From Ancylobacter crimeensis (GTDB lineage: Bacteria > Pseudomonadota > Alphaproteobacteria > Rhizobiales > Xanthobacteraceae): 64,000 nucleotides of DNA. The stretch lies in contig NZ_JALKCH010000005.1 in assembly GCF_023016805.1 (NCBI RefSeq), positions 124,001 through 188,000 on the forward strand, given 5' to 3'. Made by a program: the position numbers and the translations under genes. This document shows, piece by piece, positions 16,238 through 24,815 of the stretch (position 1 is its first letter; each line of letters starts with the position of its first letter). The notes under the pieces are model-generated. The model was not told the origin of the DNA, ran no database searches, and saw only the letters and a list, made by a program, of their open reading frames with translations.

Positions 16238-18421
16238 ATGCACTCTCCCATCGATGCGACTTTTCGTAAGGAATACGAAATTCCGCTTGGGTGGGCGGGA
16301 TCCACCACGCTGATGGATTACCTCAATTTCGAGGATGCCATCAGCCCGGTCATCACGGCGATGGTCGGTGGCCGCCCTGTGCGCCGTGTTCCCGCCAAGT
16401 CCCAGTCCATTCGGATGTCGGCCATCGGCGCGATCGGCCACACATTCGAAGGCGGTACGGTCCATGTCTGGGGGACGGGCTGCTCGGTGTGGAAAAACCC
16501 CTCCGCCCCGCCCGAGCGTCGCGTGGCCTTCAGCGCGCCGCCCCATGGCGAGATGGTGCTTCACGCCACCAGCGGCCCGGTCGCCGAGCGGCTGATGTCG
16601 AATGGCGGGCCAGGGCCGGGACTTTATGGCGATCCGGCATGGCTGCTTCCGCATTTCTACCGCCCCCGCATCCGCAAGAAGTGGAAGCTCGGCGTGGTGC
16701 TGCATCTGTCCGAGCTGATGGATCGCTCCTTCGAGGCGCGCCCCCTGTCCGCCTTCCTGCGCTATGTGATTCCGCCGGAGCTGCAGGACGATGTGCGGCT
16801 TATAACCACGGTAACGCCGCTGGGTGTGCCCTCGCTGCGCGGGAAACTGGACGAGATGCTCGCCTGCGAGCGAATCGTCTCCATGACGATGCACGGCCTG
16901 CTGGTCGCCGAGGCTTATGGCATCCCCTCGCTCTATTTCTCCCCGCATTCCGAGCCGCGCGGCCTCGGTCGCCTGGATCTCGACCCGGACGGCCCGACGG
17001 ACCTGCGGGTCATCGACTTCTATCTGGGGCTCGGCCGCCGCTCCGCGCCGGCCTATTTCCAGGACCGCGGCCTGCCCACCAACTGGCGCGACGTGATGGA
17101 TGCGGTGGACCGTGCCGGCGATGCCGCGCGGATGGACGCCGGCCGGCTGATCGAGGCTTTCCCCTATGGAGCAAAGCCGCTGAAGGCACCGTCGGGCAAG
17201 ACCATCTGGGATCATCCGATCATCAAAAACCTCGTTCTCCAGCACGACGTCGCCGAACTGCGCCGGCTCGACCAGGAAGCGACCGAGCGGGCAGCCTATC
17301 GCGAGGTGCCCGGCGCCACGGTGTCCAAAAAGGTGCAGCGCGAACCCGCGGCCCCTGCCGCACCGCCTGCCGCCGAGAAGGTCGCGGCGGCGGCCGCGGC
17401 GCCCCCTCCCGGTTCGCCGCAGCTGGACACGCTGCTGCGGATGAATGCGGACCGGATGTCCGTTCCGTTGTCATGGGCAGCGACCACACGCGAAAATCCG
17501 CATGCCAATCTCGGCGATACGCTGAGCGCGCTGGTGGTGGCCGGCATGGCCGGCGTGACGGTGCGGCGGGCGGGCTTCGACCAGAACATCGAGCGCATGG
17601 TGGCGGTGGGCACCATCGGCCATAACCAGCGCAACGGCATCCTGCATTTCTGGGGCACCGGCGTCGATGCCGAGCGGAACCCGGTGGATCCCTTCGTGCG
17701 CGGCTATGTGCGCCCCGCCAATACCGAATTCCACGTCCACGCCATGCGCGGCCCGAACAGCGCCCGCACCTTCCGCGCCGCCGGCATCGACGTGCCGGAG
17801 ATCTATGGCGATCCGGTGTGGATGCTGCCGCGCTTCTGGCCGATGAAAGACGTGGAGAAGACCCATGATCTCGGCGTCATCCTCCACATCACCGAGATGG
17901 AGGACCGCACGCCGGAGGCCCAGGTGAAGGAGAGCCTGCGGCGCTACGCGATCCCGGAAGCCTTCCGCAACCGCATCCGGCTGATCAACACACATTGTCC
18001 CGCCACCGTGGAGGGCATGAAGGCCAAGGTGGCCGAGATCGTCTCCTGCCGCGCCATCGTGTCGACCTCACTGCACGGCCTCATCATCTCGGAAACCTAC
18101 GGCATTCCGTGCGCCTGGTTCGCCACCTATGGCGACGGCGAAGGTCGGATGCTGGAGCTCGCCAATCCCGAGCACCAGATCGACCATCGCATGCGCGACT
18201 TCTACATGGGGGTGGAGCGTTCCACGCTCTCGTCCTATTGCCTCGACCGCTCGAAGCTCACCGACTGGAAGGCGGTGCTGGACTGGGTTCACGGCACATG
18301 GCGCCCGCTCTCCTATGACGACCGCCCGCTCATCCGCGCCTTTCCCGTGCCGCTCGCGGTATCGCCGGAAACACCGGCATGGCCGCTTCCCCCCGCCATC
18401 GTCGATTCGATCGAATATTGA
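16238..18421 (+). CDS. Tandem polysaccharide pyruvyl transferase-like protein (two fused copies)
   Basis: 727-residue protein made of two full copies of a polysaccharide pyruvyl transferase-like domain (ExoV/PssM/CsaB superfamily, GT-B-like fold, donor phosphoenolpyruvate). Copy 1 covers about 10-345 and copy 2 about 395-715, joined by an Ala/Pro-rich linker near 355-395. Both show the same landmarks: LSWA/LGWA near the start, AIGAIGH or AVGTIGH, WGTG, YGDP-W-LP, ILH or VLH, and near the end a HGL(x)3E-YGIP motif. In copy 2 the residues before HGL read STSL, as in the single-domain relatives at 22329 and 27253. In copy 1 they read SMTM, so copy 1 may differ in activity. First gene of the rightward half of the locus. 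It could pyruvylate or otherwise modify capsule sugars; the fused arrangement is unusual. Confidence 0.75.
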   Translation: MHSPIDATFRKEYEIPLGWAGSTTLMDYLNFEDAISPVITAMVGGRPVRRVPAKSQSIRMSAIGAIGHTFEGGTVHVWGTGCSVWKNPSAPPERRVAFSAPPHGEMVLHATSGPVAERLMSNGGPGPGLYGDPAWLLPHFYRPRIRKKWKLGVVLHLSELMDRSFEARPLSAFLRYVIPPELQDDVRLITTVTPLGVPSLRGKLDEMLACERIVSMTMHGLLVAEAYGIPSLYFSPHSEPRGLGRLDLDPDGPTDLRVIDFYLGLGRRSAPAYFQDRGLPTNWRDVMDAVDRAGDAARMDAGRLIEAFPYGAKPLKAPSGKTIWDHPIIKNLVLQHDVAELRRLDQEATERAAYREVPGATVSKKVQREPAAPAAPPAAEKVAAAAAAPPPGSPQLDTLLRMNADRMSVPLSWAATTRENPHANLGDTLSALVVAGMAGVTVRRAGFDQNIERMVAVGTIGHNQRNGILHFWGTGVDAERNPVDPFVRGYVRPANTEFHVHAMRGPNSARTFRAAGIDVPEIYGDPVWMLPRFWPMKDVEKTHDLGVILHITEMEDRTPEAQVKESLRRYAIPEAFRNRIRLINTHCPATVEGMKAKVAEIVSCRAIVSTSLHGLIISETYGIPCAWFATYGDGEGRMLELANPEHQIDHRMRDFYMGVERSTLSSYCLDRSKLTDWKAVLDWVHGTWRPLSYDDRPLIRAFPVPLAVSPETPAWPLPPAIVDSIEY

Positions 18422-18429
18422 GGTCGGGA

Positions 18430-19806
18430 ATGGCAGCAGGCGCGGCATGGCCTCTCGCTCAGGACGTCCCGCCTTGCGCGCGGATTCGGGCGGTGCAGGA
18501 CATGACGCAAGGGCATGCGGGGTGGCGCCGGCCCACCCATTCGCCGGCGCCGGCGGACAATCCGGCGGAACATCCGTCGTCGGCGCGATTGTCCGGGAAG
18601 GACAGGACCTTCCTGTTCCTGCAGGGGCCGGCGTCGCCCTTCGCCTTCCGTCTGGCCGGCGCGCTGCGGTCCGCCGGCGCGGGCGTCGTCAAGGTGCATC
18701 TGTGCGGAGGCGACATGGTGTTCTGGCCCGGCGTCGCACACCTCTATCGCCAGCGGTTCGAGGACTGGCCGGCTTATGTGACGGCGCTTCTGACGGCCGG
18801 GGAGATCACCGATCTGGTGCTGTTCGGCGATTGCCGCCCCTATCACGCACCGGCGGTGGCGGCCGCCCATGAACAGGGTATCCGGGTCCACCTGTTCGAG
18901 GAAGGCTATGTGCGGCCGGGCTATGTGACCTGCGAGAATCATGGCGTGAACGCCCATTCCGACCTCCCGCGCACCCCGCAGGCGGTGCTGGAGGCTGCGG
19001 CCCTGCTGCCGGAGCCGGCCCGGCCCGAACCGGTGGCGGAACCGTTCCGGATGCGGGCGCAATGGGATATCGCCTGGCATGTCGGCCTGGCCACCTTCTG
19101 GCTGGCCTTTGCCCGCTACCGGCGCCACACGCTGGCTCACCCCGCCGCGGACTATGCGGGTTGGGTGCTGCACGCGCTGCGCAGCCCGCTGGCCCGCCGC
19201 CGCGACCGACGCGCCTATGCGCGCATCCGCGAGGGTGCACCCTATTTCCTGTTTCCGCTGCAACTGCCCGGCGACTTCCAGATGCGGGTGCATTCGGATT
19301 TCGCCTCGATCGAACAGGTGGCGCAGACGGTCATCGGCTCCTTCGCCCGCGCCGCGCCGGCAGAAGCGCGGCTGATCGTCAAGAGACACCCCTACGATGT
19401 CGGCTTCATCGCCAGCGCGCGGATGATCGCCCGGCTCGCCGCCGCGAACGGGATTGCCGACCGGGTGGTGTTCGTCGAGGACGGAGACGTCGCCCCGCTG
19501 GTGGCGCGGGCCGAAGGCGTGGTGCTGGTCAATTCCACCACCGCGATGCTGGCGCTGGACCACCGGCGGCCGCTCAAGGTTCTCGGCCGCGCCACCTACG
19601 ACATGCCCGGCCTCTCCCATCAGGGGTCGCTCGACAGCTTCTGGACCGCGCCCGAACCGCCCGAACCGGGGCTGACGCGCGCCTATCGACGGGTGGTCGT
19701 CGCGCGGACCCAGCTTCCGGGCGGCTTCTTCTCGGTCGAGGGCATAGAGCGGCTGGTGCCGGCCTGCGTGTCGCGCATGCTGGCGCCGGCGGAGGGGATG
19801 CAATGA
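18430..19806 (+). CDS. kpsS: Capsule polysaccharide Kdo transferase, KpsS/RkpJ-like
   Basis: KpsS-family beta-Kdo transferases act in the cytoplasm and start the poly-Kdo linker between the lipid anchor and group 2-type capsules. The product has the typical early FLQGPASPF motif, a DLVLFGDCRPYH segment and the strongly conserved LFEEGYVRPGYVT motif, then a C-terminal half with the RHPYDVG stretch and the VNSTTAMLALDH motif. ATG 18430 follows the previous stop closely; ATG 18502, with AGGA in front of it, is an alternative, and the residues before it look unconserved. Its stop overlaps the reductase start (ATGA). RkpJ is the rhizobial equivalent. KpsC, the second Kdo transferase, is not in the window. 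Confidence 0.85.
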   Translation: MAAGAAWPLAQDVPPCARIRAVQDMTQGHAGWRRPTHSPAPADNPAEHPSSARLSGKDRTFLFLQGPASPFAFRLAGALRSAGAGVVKVHLCGGDMVFWPGVAHLYRQRFEDWPAYVTALLTAGEITDLVLFGDCRPYHAPAVAAAHEQGIRVHLFEEGYVRPGYVTCENHGVNAHSDLPRTPQAVLEAAALLPEPARPEPVAEPFRMRAQWDIAWHVGLATFWLAFARYRRHTLAHPAADYAGWVLHALRSPLARRRDRRAYARIREGAPYFLFPLQLPGDFQMRVHSDFASIEQVAQTVIGSFARAAPAEARLIVKRHPYDVGFIASARMIARLAAANGIADRVVFVEDGDVAPLVARAEGVVLVNSTTAMLALDHRRPLKVLGRATYDMPGLSHQGSLDSFWTAPEPPEPGLTRAYRRVVVARTQLPGGFFSVEGIERLVPACVSRMLAPAEGMQ

Positions 19807-20735
19807 ACGCCGCGGCGTCAGCCAGGCATGAGGTGGTGCGGGACGCCATGGTACCGGCGATCCCGCGCAGCCTCGTCACCGGCGCATCCGGCGGCCTCGG
19901 TGCGGCTCTGGCGCGTCGCCTTGCCCGACCCGGCGTTGCGCTGGTGCTGGTGGCGCGCGACGCCGCCCGTCTCGACGCCGTCGCGCGCGAATGTCGGGCC
20001 CGCGGCGCGCAGGTCGAGACGGCCGTGCTCGACGTCCGGGCCAGCGACGTGCTGGCCGCCTTCGTCGCCTCCGCCGATGCCGACCATCCGATCGACGCGG
20101 TCTATGCCAATGCCGGCGTCGAGGCGAGCGTGGGGGCAGGCCGCGCCGCCGAGGCGTTCGACGACGTGACGGCCCAGCTCCGTACCAATCTGGAGGGGGC
20201 GATCGCCACCGTGCTGCCGCTGATCGAACCGATGCGGGCGCGGGGGAGCGGGCGGGTGGTGCTGATCGCCTCGCTCGCCGGGCTGATGCCGCTGCCCGAC
20301 CAGCCGACCTATTGCGCGACCAAGGCCGGCCTCATCGCCTATGGCGAGGCGCTGCGCCCGATGCTCGGCGCCTATGGCGTCACGGTGACCGTGGCCTGCC
20401 CCGGCTTCATCGCCACCGGCATGGCGCGTGGCTATCGCGGCTGGCGGCCTTTCGAATGGAGCGCCGAGAAGGCCGCGGCCCACATCGTGGCGGCCGCGGA
20501 ACGCGGCGCGCGGCGGGTGGCGTTTCCCTGGCCGCTGGTCGGGCTGATCCGCCTCGGCCGGCTGGTGCCCGCCTTCATGCGCGAGCCGGTCCTGAAGAGC
20601 CTGTTTCGTGCGGACATAGAACCCATGGTCGCAGAACGCACGTCTTCGCCACCAGACAACGCCGCCTCCGAACATATTTCAGATGAAAGTCGGAGCCTGC
20701 GGCCTCTAAAAAAGCTCTCATCGATTGAACGATGA
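19803..20735 (+). CDS. rkpH: Short-chain dehydrogenase/reductase, RkpH-like
   Basis: Classical NAD(P)-dependent SDR of 310 residues. It shows the cofactor motif TGASGGLG near residue 25, the NAG motif (YANAGVE), the catalytic Ser in LIASLAG and the YxxxK pair in YCATK. In the rhizobial K-antigen region RkpH follows RkpG, and a ketone at carbon 3 of an oxoamine synthase product is exactly what such an enzyme could reduce (compare 3-ketosphinganine reductase). That role here is inferred. The start overlaps the KpsS-like stop by 4 bp, so the two are coupled. The C-terminal about 40 residues are low in complexity and probably disordered. Confidence 0.75.
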   Translation: MNAAASARHEVVRDAMVPAIPRSLVTGASGGLGAALARRLARPGVALVLVARDAARLDAVARECRARGAQVETAVLDVRASDVLAAFVASADADHPIDAVYANAGVEASVGAGRAAEAFDDVTAQLRTNLEGAIATVLPLIEPMRARGSGRVVLIASLAGLMPLPDQPTYCATKAGLIAYGEALRPMLGAYGVTVTVACPGFIATGMARGYRGWRPFEWSAEKAAAHIVAAAERGARRVAFPWPLVGLIRLGRLVPAFMREPVLKSLFRADIEPMVAERTSSPPDNAASEHISDESRSLRPLKKLSSIER

Positions 20736-20766
20736 GATCATTTCTGGGGAGGCCACCGGTAATTTT

Positions 20767-20790
20767 CCACGAGCATCGTGGATTTATTAT
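20767..20790 (+). terminator. Possible weak terminator after the reductase gene
   Basis: CCACGA and TCGTGG form a 6-bp stem with a 3-nt loop (20767-20781), followed by an A/T-rich tail. It lies in the 87-bp gap before manC. The stem is short, so readthrough is likely and this may equally be a spacer element. Confidence 0.3.
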
Positions 20791-20822
20791 CAAGTTTGTA
20801 GCATGTACGGAGAAATTGGTTG

Positions 20823-22247
20823 ATGGCCGCCCAGCCTAGCATCGTTCCTGTCATTCTCGCCGGCGGATCGGGAACCCGCCTCTGGCCGATTTCCCGCGAT
20901 TCGCTGCCCAAGCAGTTCCTGCCGCTGTCCACCAGCGGCAACACGCTCTATCAGGACACGCTGAAGCGCGTCGCGCCGGGGGAGACCTTCACGGCGCCGC
21001 TGATCGTCACCAATGAGGAATTCCGCTTCTTCGCCCAGCGCCAGGCCCGCGAAATAGGCATAGAGCCGACGGTGGTGCTGGAACCGGTGCGGCGGGATTC
21101 CGCGCCCGCGCTGCTCGCCGCGACGCTGCTTGCCCAGCAGCTCCATGGCGAGGAAGCCTTCATCCTCGTGCTGGCCGCCGACCATGTGATCGGCGACGAG
21201 GCAAGCTTCCGCAAAGCCTGCCGCAAGGCGATGAACGCCGCCGAACTTGGCCACATCGTCACCTTCGGCATCACGCCGACCGAGGCGCGCTCCTCCTATG
21301 GCTATATCCGCCGCGGCTCGGCGGTGAATGGCGGCAGCGCCGCGAGGGTCGAGACCTTCGCCGAGAAGCCGAGCGTCGATGTCGCCCGGACCTATATCGA
21401 CGAGGGCTATCTGTGGAACTCGGGCAACTTCCTGTTCCGCGCCGACGTGATGATGGCGGAGGCGGAACAGTTCGAGCCCGCGATCTGCGGCGCGGTGCGC
21501 CATGCGGTGGCTCATTCCACCGGCGATCTGGGCTTCTGCCGGCTCGGCCCGCAATTCGCGTCCGCGCCGGCCGTGTCGATCGACTATGCGGTGATGGAGC
21601 GCACCAGCCGCGCCGCCGTGGTGGAAGGCGCCTTTCCGTGGTCTGATGTCGGCTCGTGGAAGGCGCTGCACGAGATTTCCGAGGCCGATGAGGACGGCAA
21701 CGTCCTGCGCGGTCCGGTGACCGTGATGGATGCGAAGTCGTCCTACTTCCACTCGGAAGGCCCGCTGGTCGCCGCCATCGGCGTCGAGGGCGTCTCGGTC
21801 ATCGCCACGGGCGATGCGGTCCTCGTCATGCCGTCGGAGCGTTCGGAGGATGTGAAGAAGCTCGTCGCCTCGATGAAATCGCAGCAGCACAACGAGGCGA
21901 ATGAGCATCCGCGCTGCTATCGGCCCTGGGGCAGCTATGAGACGATCAATCTCGGCTCGCGTTTCCGGGTCAAGAAGATCGTGGTCGATCCGGGCGAGCA
22001 GCTGTCGCTGCAGAAGCACCATCACCGTGCCGAGCACTGGATCGTGGTGCACGGCACCGCCGAGGTGACGGTCGGACAGAAGGTGTTCACCGTCCATGAG
22101 AACGAGTCCACCTATATCCCGCTCGGAGAGGTGCATCGGCTCGCCAATCCCGGCCGCATTCCGCTGGAGCTGATCGAGGTGCAGGTGGGCTCCTATCTCG
22201 GCGAGGACGACATCCAGCGCCTTGAGGACATCTATCACCGCGCATGA
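20823..22247 (+). CDS. manC: Mannose-1-phosphate guanylyltransferase / mannose-6-phosphate isomerase
   Basis: Bifunctional type II enzyme (ManC/CpsB/AlgA) of 474 residues that makes GDP-mannose from GTP and mannose-1-phosphate and also interconverts mannose-6-phosphate and fructose-6-phosphate. The N-terminal nucleotidyltransferase has the signature VILAGGSGTRLWP near residue 10, LAADH for the metal-binding loop, and FAEKP. The C-terminal cupin isomerase domain carries PWGSYE, the metal-binding LQKHHHRAEHW and a late histidine/glutamate pair. ATG 20823 is preferred; the TTG directly before it also fits the GGAGA site. GDP-mannose is a likely donor for the GT4 transferases of this locus. Confidence 0.93.
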   Translation: MAAQPSIVPVILAGGSGTRLWPISRDSLPKQFLPLSTSGNTLYQDTLKRVAPGETFTAPLIVTNEEFRFFAQRQAREIGIEPTVVLEPVRRDSAPALLAATLLAQQLHGEEAFILVLAADHVIGDEASFRKACRKAMNAAELGHIVTFGITPTEARSSYGYIRRGSAVNGGSAARVETFAEKPSVDVARTYIDEGYLWNSGNFLFRADVMMAEAEQFEPAICGAVRHAVAHSTGDLGFCRLGPQFASAPAVSIDYAVMERTSRAAVVEGAFPWSDVGSWKALHEISEADEDGNVLRGPVTVMDAKSSYFHSEGPLVAAIGVEGVSVIATGDAVLVMPSERSEDVKKLVASMKSQQHNEANEHPRCYRPWGSYETINLGSRFRVKKIVVDPGEQLSLQKHHHRAEHWIVVHGTAEVTVGQKVFTVHENESTYIPLGEVHRLANPGRIPLELIEVQVGSYLGEDDIQRLEDIYHRA

Positions 22248-22328
22248 ACGCGCCGGCCGCGTTGCGGCCGCAGAAACAAGGACGAGGCGCCGGTCCCTCA
22301 GAGGACCAGGCCCTCCTCGCAACAGAGG

Positions 22329-23408
22329 ATGAGCGACGTGACCAAAGCGAGCCTGCGCGACATCGTGCGCGACACGGGGTCGGTACCCCTGACCTGGGCG
22401 GCGGCGACGCCGCAGCAGGATTATCTCAATCTCGGCGACGCCCTCAGCCCGGTGATGGTGTCGCTGCTGTCCGGCCGGCCCAGCGTCCACCGGGCGCATG
22501 ACAGCACCGGCGTGCGGATGGCGGCGGTCGGCACCATCGCCCAGAACCTGAAGGGCGGCGACGTCTCGGTGTGGGGTACCGGCTCCTCGCGCTATCTCAA
22601 CCCCACCAGCAGCGGCGAGCGCGAGCTGTTCGTGCCCGATCCGTCCACGCGGTTCCGGGTCTATGCGACGCGCGGGCCGGTGGGACGCGCCATTCTCGGC
22701 GAGGAGAACGCCGTGGGTGCGCCGGTCTATGGCGACCCGGTGTGGATGCTGCCGCGCTTCTACAACCCGAAGATCGAGAAGAAGTGGGAGATCGGCGTTA
22801 TCGTCCACCTCTCCGACCTCACCGACCGGGCGCTCGATACCAAGCCGCGCGAAGCCTATGAGCGCTACCATGTGCCCAAGGAACTCGAGGGCAGTGTGAA
22901 GATCATCAACACGCTCACCGCCATCAGCGCGACCTCGATGCGCGAGAAGCTCGACGAGATCCTGTCCTGCAAGCGGCTCGTCTCGACCAGCCTGCACGGC
23001 ATGGTCTTCGCCGAGAGCTACGGCATCCCCTGCCTCTATTTCTCGCCGCGGGGCAAGCCCGAAGGGCTCATCAACCGTCCGCTCGATCCCGATGACGGCT
23101 ACGACCTGCGCATCACGGACCTTTATCAGGGCCTCGGGCGCACGAGCCTGCCGGTCTATGTGCAGCGGCGCAACCGGCCGACCGACTGGGAGCACCTGAT
23201 GTGGTGCATCGACATCGCCTGGCGTCCGGTGGACTTCGACACCGACCCGCTGGTCGACGCCTTCCCGGTGGACGTGAACCCGCTGACCGCGCCCGTGGGC
23301 AAGACGGTGTTCGACCATCCCGTCATCCGCGACCTTCCCTATGCGCATGTCGGCCCGGTGCGGGCAGGCGCCAAGGCCGCGCCGGCCGAGGCCCATGCTG
23401 AGGGATGA
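22329..23408 (+). CDS. Polysaccharide pyruvyl transferase-like protein, single domain
   Basis: 359-residue relative of each half of the tandem protein at 16238 and of the protein at 27253. It shows GSVPLTWAA and YLNLGDALSP at the start, AVGTIAQNLKGG, WGTG, YGDPVWMLP, then STSLHGMVFAESYGIPCLY near the C-terminus. The family transfers pyruvate from phosphoenolpyruvate to sugars in exopolysaccharides and capsules, although these diverged members could have another donor. It is followed closely by a GT4 gene whose start overlaps its 3' end by 14 bp. The acceptor sugar is unknown. Confidence 0.75.
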   Translation: MSDVTKASLRDIVRDTGSVPLTWAAATPQQDYLNLGDALSPVMVSLLSGRPSVHRAHDSTGVRMAAVGTIAQNLKGGDVSVWGTGSSRYLNPTSSGERELFVPDPSTRFRVYATRGPVGRAILGEENAVGAPVYGDPVWMLPRFYNPKIEKKWEIGVIVHLSDLTDRALDTKPREAYERYHVPKELEGSVKIINTLTAISATSMREKLDEILSCKRLVSTSLHGMVFAESYGIPCLYFSPRGKPEGLINRPLDPDDGYDLRITDLYQGLGRTSLPVYVQRRNRPTDWEHLMWCIDIAWRPVDFDTDPLVDAFPVDVNPLTAPVGKTVFDHPVIRDLPYAHVGPVRAGAKAAPAEAHAEG

Positions 23409-24801
23409 CGCCAGCGACGGGACGGCCCCGCCGACCCGTCCCGTGACGACGCCCCGGCCGACCGGCCGGGGCACGGTCATGATCGACGGTTACAACCTCG
23501 CGCTGGAAGCCGGCACGGGGGTGGCGACCTATGCCCGCAATCTCAGCTTCGCGTGCGGCGAGCTCGGCTACCGCACGGAAATCCTGTACGGCACCCGCGC
23601 CTCGCCGAGCACCGATCCGCTGCTGCGGGAAATCTCCTTTTTCGATTCCAATGCCGGCGCACCCTCGTTCTGGCTGGAGCTGGTCCGGCGCGTGACGCAG
23701 CTCGCGACCTCGCCGCTCGGGGTGCGGGCGAGCGAGGTGCCGATCACCGGCAAGGTGGTGACGCGGGCCTTCCAGTCCCGCATGCCGCACTATGACCGGA
23801 TCTGGAACGCGCCGGAGCTGTTCTCGCGCAGCTACTGGCATTTCCACGCCTACAAGCACTTCCTGACCGTGAGCGGCCTGCCGCGCCCGGACGTGATGCA
23901 CTGGACCTATCCGCTGCCGCTGCGGCTGCGCGGCACCCGCAACATCTACACGCTGCACGACCTGGTGCCGCTGCGCCTGCCCTTCACCACGCTGGACAAC
24001 AAGAAGTTCTACAGCCGCATGATCCGCGGCGTGCTGAAGCGCGCCGACCACATCATCACGGTCTCGGAGGTTTCCAAGCGCGACATCGTCGAGTTGTTCG
24101 GATATCCCGAGGAAAAGATCACAAATACCTACCAAGCGGTCAGCATTCCGGCGAAATACGCCAATAAGAGCGACGATCTGGTGCGCGAGGAGGTCGAGGG
24201 TGCCTTCGGCCTGACCTATAAGAAATACTTCCTGTTCTTCGGCGCCATCGAGCCCAAGAAGAATGTCTCGCGGCTGATCGAGGCCTATCTCGCCTCGCAG
24301 GTGGACGAGCCGCTGGTGGTGCTGGGCAAGTCAGCCTGGAAGGCCGGCGAGGAACTGCGCTTCCTCAACGAGGGATCGAACCGCTATCTCGAACAGCTCG
24401 ACAATCTCACCTTCGTGCGCGACCGCGTACGGCGCTTCGACTATGCGCCGTTTCCGCTGCTGGTGAGCCTGATTCGCGGCGCGAAGGCGCTGGTGTTTCC
24501 CTCGCTCTATGAAGGCTTCGGCCTGCCGGTGCTGGAAGCGATGTCGCTCGGCACGCCGGTGATTACGTCGACCGCCGCCTCGATCCCGGAGATCGCCGGC
24601 GATGCGGCGATCATGGTCGATCCCTACGATCCGCGCGCCATCGCGGACGCCATCAAGACGGTGTCGGGGGACGAGGCCCTGCGCGCCCGGCTGTCCGCGG
24701 CGGGGGTCCGGCAGGCGGCGCTGTTTTCCCCGGAACGCTATCGCGAGCGGCTCGACAAGGTCTATTCCGGCCTTGTCCCGCAGTGGGCGGCAGCGCGCTG
24801 A
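23395..24801 (+). CDS. GT4-type glycosyltransferase, capsule locus
   Basis: 468-residue GT-B enzyme of the GT4 family, probably mannosyl- or glucosyltransferase-like. Visible motifs: IDGYNLALEAGTGVATYARN, the acceptor-side HDLVPLRLP, the core strand FLFFGAIEPKKN, and the donor signature FPSLYEGFGLPVLEAMS with its E-x7-E pair, followed by GTPVITS. The ATG at 23395 has GAGG in front and overlaps the previous gene by 14 bp; ATG 23479 is an alternative because the first about 28 residues are Pro/Thr-rich and poorly structured. It probably adds one residue of the capsule repeat. Confidence 0.82.
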   Translation: MLRDDASDGTAPPTRPVTTPRPTGRGTVMIDGYNLALEAGTGVATYARNLSFACGELGYRTEILYGTRASPSTDPLLREISFFDSNAGAPSFWLELVRRVTQLATSPLGVRASEVPITGKVVTRAFQSRMPHYDRIWNAPELFSRSYWHFHAYKHFLTVSGLPRPDVMHWTYPLPLRLRGTRNIYTLHDLVPLRLPFTTLDNKKFYSRMIRGVLKRADHIITVSEVSKRDIVELFGYPEEKITNTYQAVSIPAKYANKSDDLVREEVEGAFGLTYKKYFLFFGAIEPKKNVSRLIEAYLASQVDEPLVVLGKSAWKAGEELRFLNEGSNRYLEQLDNLTFVRDRVRRFDYAPFPLLVSLIRGAKALVFPSLYEGFGLPVLEAMSLGTPVITSTAASIPEIAGDAAIMVDPYDPRAIADAIKTVSGDEALRARLSAAGVRQAALFSPERYRERLDKVYSGLVPQWAAAR

Positions 24802-24815
24802 ACGGCCAGCAACGG

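Noticed and set aside
20790-23480. Long open frame on the minus strand opposite manC and the pyruvyl-transferase-like gene
   Set aside because: Antisense shadow; both plus-strand genes have clear conserved motifs.
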